Origin: an uncultured Oscillospiraceae bacterium
GTDB lineage: Bacteria; Bacillota; Clostridia; Oscillospirales; Acutalibacteraceae
Assembly: GCA_958354085.1 (NCBI GenBank)
Contig: CATWUX010000071.1
Coordinates: 1 to 11,312, forward strand
Length of the DNA: 11,312 bases
Direction of reading: 5' to 3'
Under the pieces are notes generated by a model, which was given only the letters and a program-made list of their open reading frames with translations, had not been told where the DNA came from and made no database searches. Below are positions 1-6,204 of the stretch, piece after piece (position 1 is the stretch's first letter; the number at the start of each line of letters is the position of its first letter). A program made the position numbers and the translations under genes.

Positions 1-1
1 C

Positions 2-1522
2 GGCAATTGCTATGGCGTTATCGGCGCAAACGGCGCGGGCAAATCCACTTTTTTGAAAATTCTGTCCGGTGAGCTGGAGCCATCCACCGGCGAGGTGACG
101 GTGGACGCCAAAACCCGTATGTCGGTGCTCAAGCAAAACCATTATGCCTATGACGAATATTCGGTGCTGGACACGATTATCATGGGCAATCCGCGCCTGT
201 ATGAAATTATCCAGCAAAAAGACGCACTGTACGCCAAAGAGGACTTCACCGAGGAAGACGGCGTTCTTGCGTCGGAGCTGGAAGGAGAATTCGCGGAGCT
301 GAACGGCTGGGACGCGGAAACCGAAGCCGCGCGTATTCTGCAGGGCTTGGGCGTGGATAATGGGTTGCTGTATAACCAGATGAACACTTTGGCGGATAAG
401 CAAAAGGTCAAGGTGCTGTTGGCGCAGGCGTTATTTGGCCAGCCGGATATTATTCTGCTCGACGAACCGACCAACCATCTGGATATCGCCTCGATCAAAT
501 GGCTGGAAGACTTTCTCATGGATTATATCGGCACGGTAATCGTGGTTTCGCACGACCGTCACTTTTTGAATAACGTCTGTACCCATATCGTGGATGTGGA
601 CTACAACAAAATCCGGATTTATGTGGGCAACTACGATTTCTGGTACGAGTCCAGCCAGCTGATGCAGCGTGTGATGAAGGATCAGAACAAGAAAAACGAA
701 GATAAAATTAAGGAGCTGCAAAGCTTTATTGAACGTTTTTCTGCAAACAAATCCAAGTCGCGTCAGGCGACTTCCCGCAAAAAGCTGCTGGAAAAACTGA
801 CTGTGGAGGAAATGCCTGCCTCCTCCCGCCGATATCCGTTCGTCGGCTTTACGATGGATCGCGAGGTCGGCAAGGAAGTGCTGGCTGTGGAAAATCTATG
901 CAAAACCGTAGACGGCGTAAAGGTACTGGACAACGTATCTTTCCGCGTCAATAAGGGCGATAAAATCGCGTTTGTAGGCGAAAATGAGATTGCAATCACA
1001 ACGCTGTTCCGCATTCTGATGGAAGAAATTCCCTCGGACAGCGGCACCGTAAAATGGGGCGGCACCACCTCTCGTTCCTATTTCCCAAAAGACAATTCCG
1101 CATTCTTTGACGATTGTCCGCTGAATATTATTCAGTGGCTGCTGCAATATTCGAGCGACAACACGGAAACCTATCTGCGCGGCTTTCTGGGCAAAATGCT
1201 TTTCTCCGGCGAGGATGTATACAAGCCGGTCAGCGTATTGTCCGGCGGCGAAAAAGTGCGGTGTATGCTGTCCCGCATGATGATGTTCGGCTCGAACGTG
1301 CTGTTGCTTGACCAACCGACCAACCATCTGGATCTGGAATCCATCACGGCGGTCAACGACGGATTGATCAATTTCAACAGCAATATCCTGTTCAGCTCTT
1401 ACGACCATCAGTTTATCCAAACGGTTGCCAACCGTATTATTGAAATCCGCGAGGATGGTACGATTCTGGACAAGACGATGACCTACGATGAGTTTTTGGA
1501 ATTCCGTGAGACGGTAAAATAA
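2..1522 (+). CDS. ABC-F family ATPase, YkpA/YbiT-like (5' partial)
   Basis: This is a soluble ATPase with two ABC domains and no membrane segments, of the ABC-F family that acts on the ribosome. The first bases already encode the first Walker A motif (GANGAGKS), so only about 30-40 N-terminal residues lie outside the window; 506 residues are visible. In order they show Walker A1, a degenerate first signature (LADKQ, 389-403), Walker B1 (LLDEPTNHLD) with SHD switch, a charged interdomain linker including a KSKSRQATSRKK stretch (about 690-800), then NBD2 with signature LSGGE. The linker and overall order resemble E. coli YbiT and Bacillus YkpA as I remember them. NBD2 is unusual: Walker A2 is GENEIAITT with no Lys (977-1003), Walker B2 reads DQPTNHLD with Gln for the catalytic Glu (1313-1315), and the switch His is Tyr (1400-1402). 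It is probably a translation-associated housekeeping factor; a resistance role is less likely. Confidence 0.93.
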   Translation, partial: GNCYGVIGANGAGKSTFLKILSGELEPSTGEVTVDAKTRMSVLKQNHYAYDEYSVLDTIIMGNPRLYEIIQQKDALYAKEDFTEEDGVLASELEGEFAELNGWDAETEAARILQGLGVDNGLLYNQMNTLADKQKVKVLLAQALFGQPDIILLDEPTNHLDIASIKWLEDFLMDYIGTVIVVSHDRHFLNNVCTHIVDVDYNKIRIYVGNYDFWYESSQLMQRVMKDQNKKNEDKIKELQSFIERFSANKSKSRQATSRKKLLEKLTVEEMPASSRRYPFVGFTMDREVGKEVLAVENLCKTVDGVKVLDNVSFRVNKGDKIAFVGENEIAITTLFRILMEEIPSDSGTVKWGGTTSRSYFPKDNSAFFDDCPLNIIQWLLQYSSDNTETYLRGFLGKMLFSGEDVYKPVSVLSGGEKVRCMLSRMMMFGSNVLLLDQPTNHLDLESITAVNDGLINFNSNILFSSYDHQFIQTVANRIIEIREDGTILDKTMTYDEFLEFRETVK

Positions 1523-1533
1523 ACGTATATGAA

Positions 1534-1574
1534 GCAACAAGGGCGATGACCGAACCGGTCATCGCCCTTGTTGC
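1534..1574. terminator. Long perfect hairpin between convergent genes
   Basis: Bases 1534-1551 and 1557-1574 are perfect reverse complements over 18 bp, and G1552/C1556 can extend the stem. It sits 12 bases after the ABC-F stop and 8 bases before the end of the converging small membrane protein gene. The T content after the stem is modest on both strands, so a two-way terminator is inferred from the stem strength and position rather than from a classic U-tract. Confidence 0.75.
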
Positions 1575-1581
1575 GTATCTG

Positions 1582-1914
1582 TCAGCGCCACATCATCATC
1601 GTGGTAAAATAACTCGCCAGATACAAACTAACAGCGGTCATCCCGCCGATATATGCCAGCTTGCCGGGCCATTTTGTAATCTTCCGCATGGAGAAAATGG
1701 ATAGGACAATCACAATAACCGCGATTCCCAGCCAGAACAGCCGTGTGAAGTCGTTGGCGTTAAACACGCGGACAATCTCATTGCCCTCAGCGTCCAGCTG
1801 AGGGCAACCGCACCCCAGCCACTTGACGATCACCGCTTGATTAAGCGCCGAATACGGCACACACAGCAAGGGAAACAGCAAGATTTGCCAAAAAAGTGAA
1901 AACAACTTTTTCAT
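1582..1914 (-). CDS. Small membrane protein with a Cys-Gly-Cys motif
   Basis: I do not recognise this 110-residue family. Three hydrophobic segments are visible (about residues 7-28, 58-76 and 86-104). Between the first two lies a polar loop of about 30 residues that contains C35-G-C37 and is otherwise charged, probably outside the membrane. The start chosen is the ATG at 1914, placed 6 bases after a GGAGGAGG site (1922-1929). A GTG a few codons upstream would put that site inside the gene and is less likely. The gene begins 17 bases after the rhodanese gene stop, so it is the third gene of the sigma-rhodanese operon. It could supply a thiol pair to the rhodanese domain or help sense the signal, but that is inferred only from position and the two cysteines. 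Confidence 0.8.
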   Translation of the reverse strand: MKKLFSLFWQILLFPLLCVPYSALNQAVIVKWLGCGCPQLDAEGNEIVRVFNANDFTRLFWLGIAVIVIVLSIFSMRKITKWPGKLAYIGGMTAVSLYLASYFTTMMMWR

Positions 1915-1920
1915 CCACTC

Positions 1921-1930
1921 TTCCTCCTCC
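1921..1930 (-). promoter_or_regulatory. Ribosome binding site that decides the start at 1914
   Basis: The minus strand reads GGAGGAGGAA here, a near-ideal Shine-Dalgarno site 6 bases from the ATG at 1914. It overlaps the in-frame GTG that would give a six-residue longer protein, so the ATG is preferred. Confidence 0.75.
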
Positions 1931-1931
1931 A

Positions 1932-2615
1932 CTATTTAACCGTTGGGTAAGGCCAATCGGTTTGGATTCCTCCTAAATTATATACAGTGGTATAGCCCAT
2001 TTCCTGCAGCAAACGCTGTGCCTGCCCGCTGCGGTTCCCGGTACGGCAATATACGATGATCGTTTGCTTGTGATCGGGCGCATACCGGGCAATGGCGTCC
2101 GCCAAGCTGCCGAGCGGGATATTCACCATTCCCTCAATATAACCGGTTGCCACTTCATACGGTTCCCGCACATCAATCAGCAGCGCGCCGTCTTTCAGCA
2201 TATTTTGCAGCGTATCCGGTGTAAAAATCGGTTGCTGTTCCGGTATCAAATCCTGGGAATTCTGCGCGTCGCTATTGTTTCCCGGCTCGGCCGACGCGAG
2301 CGCATTGTCGGCATCCGGAACCTTTTCCAATGTCTCCGTTCCTGCCGTGCCGTCGGACATCTCTTTACGCATGAAATTGGGCGCCAGAAGCGGCCATATG
2401 CCAATTGTCAGCACCAAACAAGCCGCTAACGGTATAAGCCATCTTGCCACGGAACGGCGGCGATGCGGTTTTTGAGCGGGCTGTGCCTTCTGCTCCAGCA
2501 TTTCCACAATAGCAGCTGGCCGGAGACTCTCCGGCGGCTCCGGTTCCCATGCGTTCAACGTGGTTCTCAGCCTATCCAGCGTTTCCTGTTCCTCATGTAG
2601 ATCACGCTTTTCCAT
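1932..2615 (-). CDS. Putative anti-sigma factor with extracytoplasmic rhodanese domain
   Basis: The 227-residue protein has three parts. Residues 1-57 are charged and cytoplasmic, with a PESLRPAAI stretch like the short N-terminal tails of some clostridial membrane anti-sigma factors. Residues 58-78 form one transmembrane segment preceded by HRRR, which predicts an N-in topology. After a linker rich in D, N, S and Q, residues 130-227 form a rhodanese domain: LIDVRE (146-151), GYIEGMVNIPLG (158-169) and the active loop CRTGNR (190-195) with Cys190. The topology puts this sulfur-transfer or thiol-handling domain outside the cytoplasm. The start at 2615 has a GGGGGAG site and overlaps the sigma gene by 14 bases, indicating translational coupling. 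No H-x3-C-x2-C zinc anti-sigma motif is present, so the anti-sigma role is inferred from gene order, topology and the N-terminal tail. The rhodanese call is firm; the regulatory role is not. Confidence 0.88.
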   Translation of the reverse strand: MEKRDLHEEQETLDRLRTTLNAWEPEPPESLRPAAIVEMLEQKAQPAQKPHRRRSVARWLIPLAACLVLTIGIWPLLAPNFMRKEMSDGTAGTETLEKVPDADNALASAEPGNNSDAQNSQDLIPEQQPIFTPDTLQNMLKDGALLIDVREPYEVATGYIEGMVNIPLGSLADAIARYAPDHKQTIIVYCRTGNRSGQAQRLLQEMGYTTVYNLGGIQTDWPYPTVK

Positions 2616-3156
2616 GATCGTCTCCCCCTTTCTCGGTTTCTTCCAGTTGACTGCGCAATTTTTTCAGTGTGCGATGCAAACGGGAACGCAGCGTTCCCTC
2701 CGGCCGGTGCAGCAGCGCCGCAATTTCTTTGCCGGAAAACCCGCCGACAACCGACAGCAGCACCAGCTGCCGATCCTCTTCATCCAGTGCGGCGATGAGC
2801 TGCCACAGCAGAATCGCTTGTTCCTGCTGCGCCGATCCGCCTTCGATCGCTATATCCAGTTCGGTGATGTCGGTTTGATTGCGCAATCGGATCAATTCCG
2901 CCACGTGACGTTTACACCGGACAGCCAGAATGGCAAATAGCCAGCTGCGGAACGCCGTTTCTTTTTTTAGCTGTGCGATCCCGCGAAAGGCTTCCAGCGC
3001 CGTTTCCTGCACGGCGTCCTCCGCCTCCTCGCGGCTGCCCAAATAATACAGCGCATAGCGGTACAGCTCCCGGTACGATTGCTCATACAGTTCACCGAAA
3101 GCATGGACGTCGCCGTTTTTCGCCCGGAAAATTCGCTTGGAATTTTCATCCGTCAT
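2602..3156 (-). CDS. ECF-type RNA polymerase sigma-70 factor
   Basis: A 184-residue sigma factor with only regions 2 and 4, the ECF layout. Region 2 covers about residues 17-85 (FGELYEQSYRELYRYALYYL, then EEAEDAVQET in the core-binding part and FRSWLFAI). Region 4 covers about 115-172 with the helix-turn-helix GKEIAALLHRPEGTLRSRLHR. It directs RNA polymerase to a small regulon that cannot be named from this window. Its stop lies 14 bases inside the downstream rhodanese/anti-sigma gene, the usual arrangement for a sigma factor and its partner. The start at 3156 has only a weak GGG-containing site. A sigma-A-like promoter at 3281-3309 suggests basal expression not dependent on itself; I saw no convincing ECF-type autoregulatory promoter. 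Confidence 0.93.
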   Translation of the reverse strand: MTDENSKRIFRAKNGDVHAFGELYEQSYRELYRYALYYLGSREEAEDAVQETALEAFRGIAQLKKETAFRSWLFAILAVRCKRHVAELIRLRNQTDITELDIAIEGGSAQQEQAILLWQLIAALDEEDRQLVLLSVVGGFSGKEIAALLHRPEGTLRSRLHRTLKKLRSQLEETEKGGDDHGKA

Positions 3157-3280
3157 CCCTGATACACCCCGATACTCTATTGATATAGTGGTGAGTAATC
3201 GCCGTTTTGTTGCAAATTCTTATTTTAAATTTTTAAATCTCATGAATCCTCAAATGCGTTGCGTATTCCTTGCCAAATCG

Positions 3281-3309
3281 ATTATAACAAAAAGAAAAGA
3301 AACTGTAAA
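3281..3309 (-). promoter_or_regulatory. Sigma-A-like promoter for the ECF sigma operon
   Basis: On the minus strand a -35 box TTTACA (3304-3309) and a perfect -10 box TATAAT (3281-3286) are separated by 17 bases, matching the vegetative consensus in 11 of 12 positions. Transcription would begin near 3274, leaving a leader of about 118 bases before the sigma start codon. In the 263-base gap between the divergent genes this is the only strong promoter I see. Confidence 0.75.
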
Positions 3310-3407
3310 TCTTCGGTTTCTTCTGCACGTTATAAAAAATTTTCACTTATGCGGCATATTCATTGGCAAACTGTCCACAATAATCATAACGATGTACAGC
3401 AACGAAT

Positions 3408-3412
3408 GGAGG
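3408..3412 (+). promoter_or_regulatory. Ribosome binding site of the M23 peptidase gene
   Basis: GGAGG lies 7 bases before the ATG at 3420 and fixes that start over the upstream in-frame possibilities. Confidence 0.7.
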
Positions 3413-3419
3413 ATTCTGT

Positions 3420-4136
3420 ATGGGAAATATCAATTTTGATAAACCGTCCAAATTTAAAAAGTTTCTATCCGGTCGGGGTTTTTACGTAGCGTTGGCATTA
3501 TGCTTGGTAGCCGTAGGCGCGGTGGCAGCTGTTACCTTTATAGACAGCCTGCCGAAAATTCCGGCAGAGGACAGCAGCAGCTCCGCTTCGCCTACGCAGA
3601 GCACTGCCAAACCGACAACGACAACCGCGCTGCCGGTCAACGAACCGATGACCAATATACCGGACAACCGAACCACAACAGCGGCGCCTTCCTCCCCCAC
3701 CACGGTCAAACCGGCCGATCTGTTTGTATTGCCGCTGAGCAATACCGTAACGCAAAAGTACAGCGGCGATGAACCGGTGTATTCCAAAACAATGAAAGAT
3801 TTCCGCACCCATAACGGTGTGGATTTCAAGGGCGAAATCGGCAGTGAGGTCAAATCCGCCGCAGACGGTACTGTACTGGCAGTGGAGCAGGATATGTTAT
3901 GGGGCGGCATTGTGAAAGTCGATCACGGCTACGGTATTCAATCGATTTATTACGGCGTTACGGTTAACGGGCTGAAAAAAGGCGATATCGTAAAAGTGGG
4001 CGATGTGCTGGGCAAGCTGTCGGAAATTCCCTGTGAAACGCTGGAAGGCGGACATTTGCATCTCGAAATTCTTGCAAACGGAAAATATGTTGATCCTCTG
4101 GAAGTGCTGAAACGCGAAGTGAAATTTGAAGAATAG
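3420..4136 (+). CDS. SpoIIQ-like membrane-anchored M23 (LytM) peptidase
   Basis: A 238-residue protein with a short basic N-terminus, one transmembrane segment (about residues 19-41), a linker rich in Ser, Thr and Pro (about 48-98), and a C-terminal LytM domain. Zinc ligands are visible as H131-x3-D135 (THNGVDFKG) and the H212-L-H214 motif (GGHLHLEI). The usual YAHL segment reads IYYGV, so the second active-site His is Gly179. The domain start (YSGDEPVYSKTMKDFRTHNGVDF) resembles clostridial SpoIIQ, the forespore-membrane partner of SpoIIIAH during engulfment; this is pattern memory, not a search. A general cell-wall endopeptidase is the alternative. It is divergent from the ECF sigma operon and converges on upp. 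No clear vegetative promoter was found upstream, which would fit sporulation-specific control but does not prove it. Confidence 0.88.
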   Translation: MGNINFDKPSKFKKFLSGRGFYVALALCLVAVGAVAAVTFIDSLPKIPAEDSSSSASPTQSTAKPTTTTALPVNEPMTNIPDNRTTTAAPSSPTTVKPADLFVLPLSNTVTQKYSGDEPVYSKTMKDFRTHNGVDFKGEIGSEVKSAADGTVLAVEQDMLWGGIVKVDHGYGIQSIYYGVTVNGLKKGDIVKVGDVLGKLSEIPCETLEGGHLHLEILANGKYVDPLEVLKREVKFEE

Positions 4137-4190
4137 CCTGCCCTCGGAAACCGCGTGCATTTTTGTAACCGGATCGGCAAGAAGGGCATA

Positions 4191-4220
4191 AAAAACCACC
4201 GGCAAACGCCGGTGGTTTTT
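4191..4220. terminator. Two-way intrinsic terminator between M23 gene and upp
   Basis: Bases 4191-4203 and 4208-4220 form a perfect 13-bp stem with a four-base loop. The outer five pairs are A-T, giving a T-tract after the GC core on both strands. It lies 55 bases after the peptidase stop and 12 bases after the end of upp, so it can end both converging transcripts. Confidence 0.92.
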
Positions 4221-4231
4221 TATAGGCATTT

Positions 4232-4864
4232 TTATTTTGTGCCGAAAATGCGATCGCCCGCATCGCCGAGTCCGGGCACGATATAGCCGTGATCGTTCAG
4301 ATGCTCATCCAGCGACGCGCAATAAACCTGCACATCCGGATGACTTTCTGTAAGATGTTTAAGCCCTTCGGGAGCGGCAATAATACACATAAACTTAATG
4401 CTCTTGGGGTTGCGCCGCTTGATCTGCGTGATCGCATCCACGGCTGAACCGCCGGTCGCCAGCATGGGATCCAGCACGATGACTTCTCGTTCCTCAATAT
4501 CGCCGGGCAGCTTGCAGTAATACTCGACCGGCTGGAGCGTTTTCGGATCGCGATACAGACCAATATGGCCGATGCGCGCAGAAGGAACCAGCTCTACCGC
4601 GCCGTCTACCATGCCCAACCCGGCACGCAAAATCGGTACAAAAGCCAGTTTGCGTCCGGCCAGCATTTTGGCGGTGGTTTTGGCTACCGGCGTTTCCACC
4701 TCGACCTCGCAAAGCGGCAGGTCGCGAGTGGCTTCATAGCACAGCAATTCCGTGATTTCCTGAATCAACTCGCGGAATTCCTTGGAACTGGTATTTTTGT
4801 CCCGCAAAATGGTAACCTTGTGTTGGATCAGGGGGTGGTCGGCGATAAACGCGTTGTTTGACAT
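4232..4864 (-). CDS. upp: Uracil phosphoribosyltransferase
   Basis: This cytoplasmic enzyme joins uracil to PRPP to make UMP (pyrimidine salvage). The 210-residue length is normal for the family. The PRPP loop is LDPMLATGGSAVDA (131-144); the uracil-binding C-terminus GYIVPGLGDAGDRIFGTK is complete; FVPILRAGLGM (75-85) is also conserved. The reading frame stays open to 4972, but the ATG at 4864 follows an AGGAGG site at 4872-4877 by 7 bases and gives the family length, so the extension is rejected; an ATG two codons upstream (4870) is too close to that site. The gene begins 20 bases after the tsaB stop and is probably cotranscribed with tsaE and tsaB. Confidence 0.97.
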   Translation of the reverse strand: MSNNAFIADHPLIQHKVTILRDKNTSSKEFRELIQEITELLCYEATRDLPLCEVEVETPVAKTTAKMLAGRKLAFVPILRAGLGMVDGAVELVPSARIGHIGLYRDPKTLQPVEYYCKLPGDIEEREVIVLDPMLATGGSAVDAITQIKRRNPKSIKFMCIIAAPEGLKHLTESHPDVQVYCASLDEHLNDHGYIVPGLGDAGDRIFGTK

Positions 4865-4871
4865 AAACATT

Positions 4872-4877
4872 CCTCCT
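4872..4877 (-). promoter_or_regulatory. Ribosome binding site that decides the upp start
   Basis: The minus strand has a perfect AGGAGG with 7-base spacing to the ATG at 4864. It lies in the short gap between the tsaB stop and upp. Confidence 0.8.
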
Positions 4878-4884
4878 ATTTTGC

Positions 4885-5595
4885 TTACCGAGCCTGTTGG
4901 CGCTGCTTGAGCTCTCTTTCCGCCTGCGGTAGACGCAAATAGATGGGCAAAAGCGCCGCGGCGTCGATACATTGCCCGTTTTCAGCCAGTACAGCGGCTT
5001 CCGCTGCAACGCCGGTCGCCTGTTGAAAACGCAGGGCGGGCGGCGCCAAAATCAGGTCCGGCACGAATTCTTTCAAACTAGTATAACACAGATTTGCGCC
5101 GTCTCCAACTAAAAAAATCATTTTTTTGTAAGAATTCAGTCGAATTTTTAAATCATCAATGGAAATGGCTTCATCTGGTGTCAAGCGTATAACCTTTCCA
5201 CCTTCGCACAGGAAGTCTGCCGTATACACCTGACGGCATCGTGCGTCCATAACCGCACACACAATACCGTCAAACGGCAACCCGTCCACATTGTGCGCCA
5301 TAGCCGCTAAGGTCGATACACGTGCGCACGGGATTTTGCGTGTAAAGGCTAATCCTTTTACGGCAGCAACGCCAATACGCACGCCGGTAAAAGAGCCGGG
5401 GCCGGCAGAGACTGCCAGTACATCCATGTCCTCCAGCGACAACGCCGCATTTTTCAGCATAGCGTCTACCATGGGCAATAAGGTTTGACTATGCGTCAGG
5501 CGGGTGTTGACCACAGAGTTGGCGAGGATTTCTCCGTTTTCCGTGACCGCACAGGAGGCGGGGCCGGCCGACGTTTCAATTGCCAAAATTTTCAT
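4885..5595 (-). CDS. tsaB: tRNA t6A biosynthesis protein TsaB
   Basis: TsaB is the non-catalytic partner of TsaD in the complex that transfers threonylcarbamoyl to A37 of tRNAs reading ANN codons. The 236-residue protein starts with the actin-like fold signature MKILAIETSAGPASCAV and has the strongly conserved VSAGPGSFTGVRIGVAAVKGLA stretch (62-83). The frame stays open upstream, but the ATG at 5595 gives the canonical N-terminus and overlaps the tsaE end by 20 bases; an AGGAA-like site lies further upstream inside tsaE. The usual followers rimI and tsaD are not next; upp is. Confidence 0.95.
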   Translation of the reverse strand: MKILAIETSAGPASCAVTENGEILANSVVNTRLTHSQTLLPMVDAMLKNAALSLEDMDVLAVSAGPGSFTGVRIGVAAVKGLAFTRKIPCARVSTLAAMAHNVDGLPFDGIVCAVMDARCRQVYTADFLCEGGKVIRLTPDEAISIDDLKIRLNSYKKMIFLVGDGANLCYTSLKEFVPDLILAPPALRFQQATGVAAEAAVLAENGQCIDAAALLPIYLRLPQAERELKQRQQAR

Positions 5596-6031
5596 AAGCA
5601 GAATCCATTCCTTTCGAGGGGGGAGCTCCGATAGTAATACGGCGGGAGGTATCGTCCAGCCGTTCAAATTGCACATAAAGGGTATCTTCCGGCAGAGCGG
5701 CCAAAATATTTTCGCTCCATTCCACAACCAACAGCGCTTCGCTGTTCAGATATTCAAAATAGCCGGTTGTTTCCAAGTCCTCCCAACCGGATACACGGTA
5801 CATATCAAAATGTACCAGCGGCGGTTGTCCGCCGTATTCATGCACCAGCGCAAAGGTCGGGCTGGACACTTCGGCGTCAAGCCCCAGACCGGCTGCCATT
5901 CCACGGACAAAAGCAGTCTTCCCCATGCCCAATCCGCCCAGCAGCGCAATCACGCCGCTGTGTAGCTGGCGGGCGAAATCCGCTCCGGCCGCCTCTGTTT
6001 CCGCAACCGAATGGGTCACAATTTCCTGCAT
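5576..6031 (-). CDS. tsaE: tRNA t6A biosynthesis ATPase TsaE
   Basis: TsaE is a small P-loop ATPase that drives turnover of the TsaBD complex in t6A formation. The 151-residue protein has a Walker A GGLGMGKT (32-39), the family motif SSPTFALVHEY (56-66), HFDMYR with Asp76 (74-79), and VEWSENI (103-109). The ATG at 6031 follows an AAAGGG site. The gene is first in a leftward operon and its last 20 bases overlap tsaB, so the two are probably translationally coupled. A TATAAT promoter lies about 65 bases upstream, facing the rodA promoter. Confidence 0.95.
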   Translation of the reverse strand: MQEIVTHSVAETEAAGADFARQLHSGVIALLGGLGMGKTAFVRGMAAGLGLDAEVSSPTFALVHEYGGQPPLVHFDMYRVSGWEDLETTGYFEYLNSEALLVVEWSENILAALPEDTLYVQFERLDDTSRRITIGAPPSKGMDSAYENFGN

Positions 6032-6094
6032 AGTTTGTCCAACCCTTTCTCCGCATAGAGCCCGTCGCGCTCTTGGTTTACATTGCCAGCGTTT

Positions 6095-6123
6095 ATTATA
6101 GCATATTTATAAATATCTTAAAA
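6095..6123 (-). promoter_or_regulatory. Promoter for the tsaE-tsaB-upp operon
   Basis: On the minus strand a perfect TATAAT (6095-6100) is preceded by TGC, an extended -10 element. A weak -35 (TTTTAA, 6118-6123) lies 17 bases further upstream. It is in the right place to drive tsaE. Confidence 0.6.
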
Positions 6124-6132
6124 GACTTAATC

Positions 6133-6161
6133 TTGATTACCTGTGAGAAAAAAGGTATAAT
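6133..6161 (+). promoter_or_regulatory. Sigma-A-type promoter for rodA
   Basis: TTGATT (6133-6138) and a perfect TATAAT (6156-6161) are separated by 17 bases. Transcription would start near 6168, giving a leader of about 37 bases before the GTG at 6205. The -35 boxes of this and the leftward tsaE promoter are about 10 bases apart, so the two may interfere. Confidence 0.8.
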
Positions 6162-6204
6162 AGCCATAAAGACAAGCGGTATATGCCGCGGAAAGGGGTT
6201 CTTT

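Noticed and set aside
896..1540. Leftward open frame (214 codons) opposite the ABC-F gene
   Set aside because: It is antisense to clear ABC motifs and resembles no known family.
3259..3288. Rightward promoter TTGCGT-18-TATAAC for the M23 gene
   Set aside because: Weak -35, overlaps the stronger leftward promoter, and lies over 130 bases from the start codon; not enough to call.
3340..3370. Sporulation sigma F/G-like promoter before the SpoIIQ-like gene
   Set aside because: A CATATTC box and an upstream TTATA resemble such promoters only loosely, and I could not fit both boxes to a consensus with proper spacing.
4865..4972. N-terminal extension of upp by 36 codons
   Set aside because: The extension overlaps the tsaB 3' end, whereas the ATG at 4864 has a perfect AGGAGG site and gives the normal family length.
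6073..6204. N-terminal extension of rodA from an upstream TTG
   Set aside because: It starts before the rodA promoter; the GTG at 6205 has a ribosome site and the normal N-terminus.
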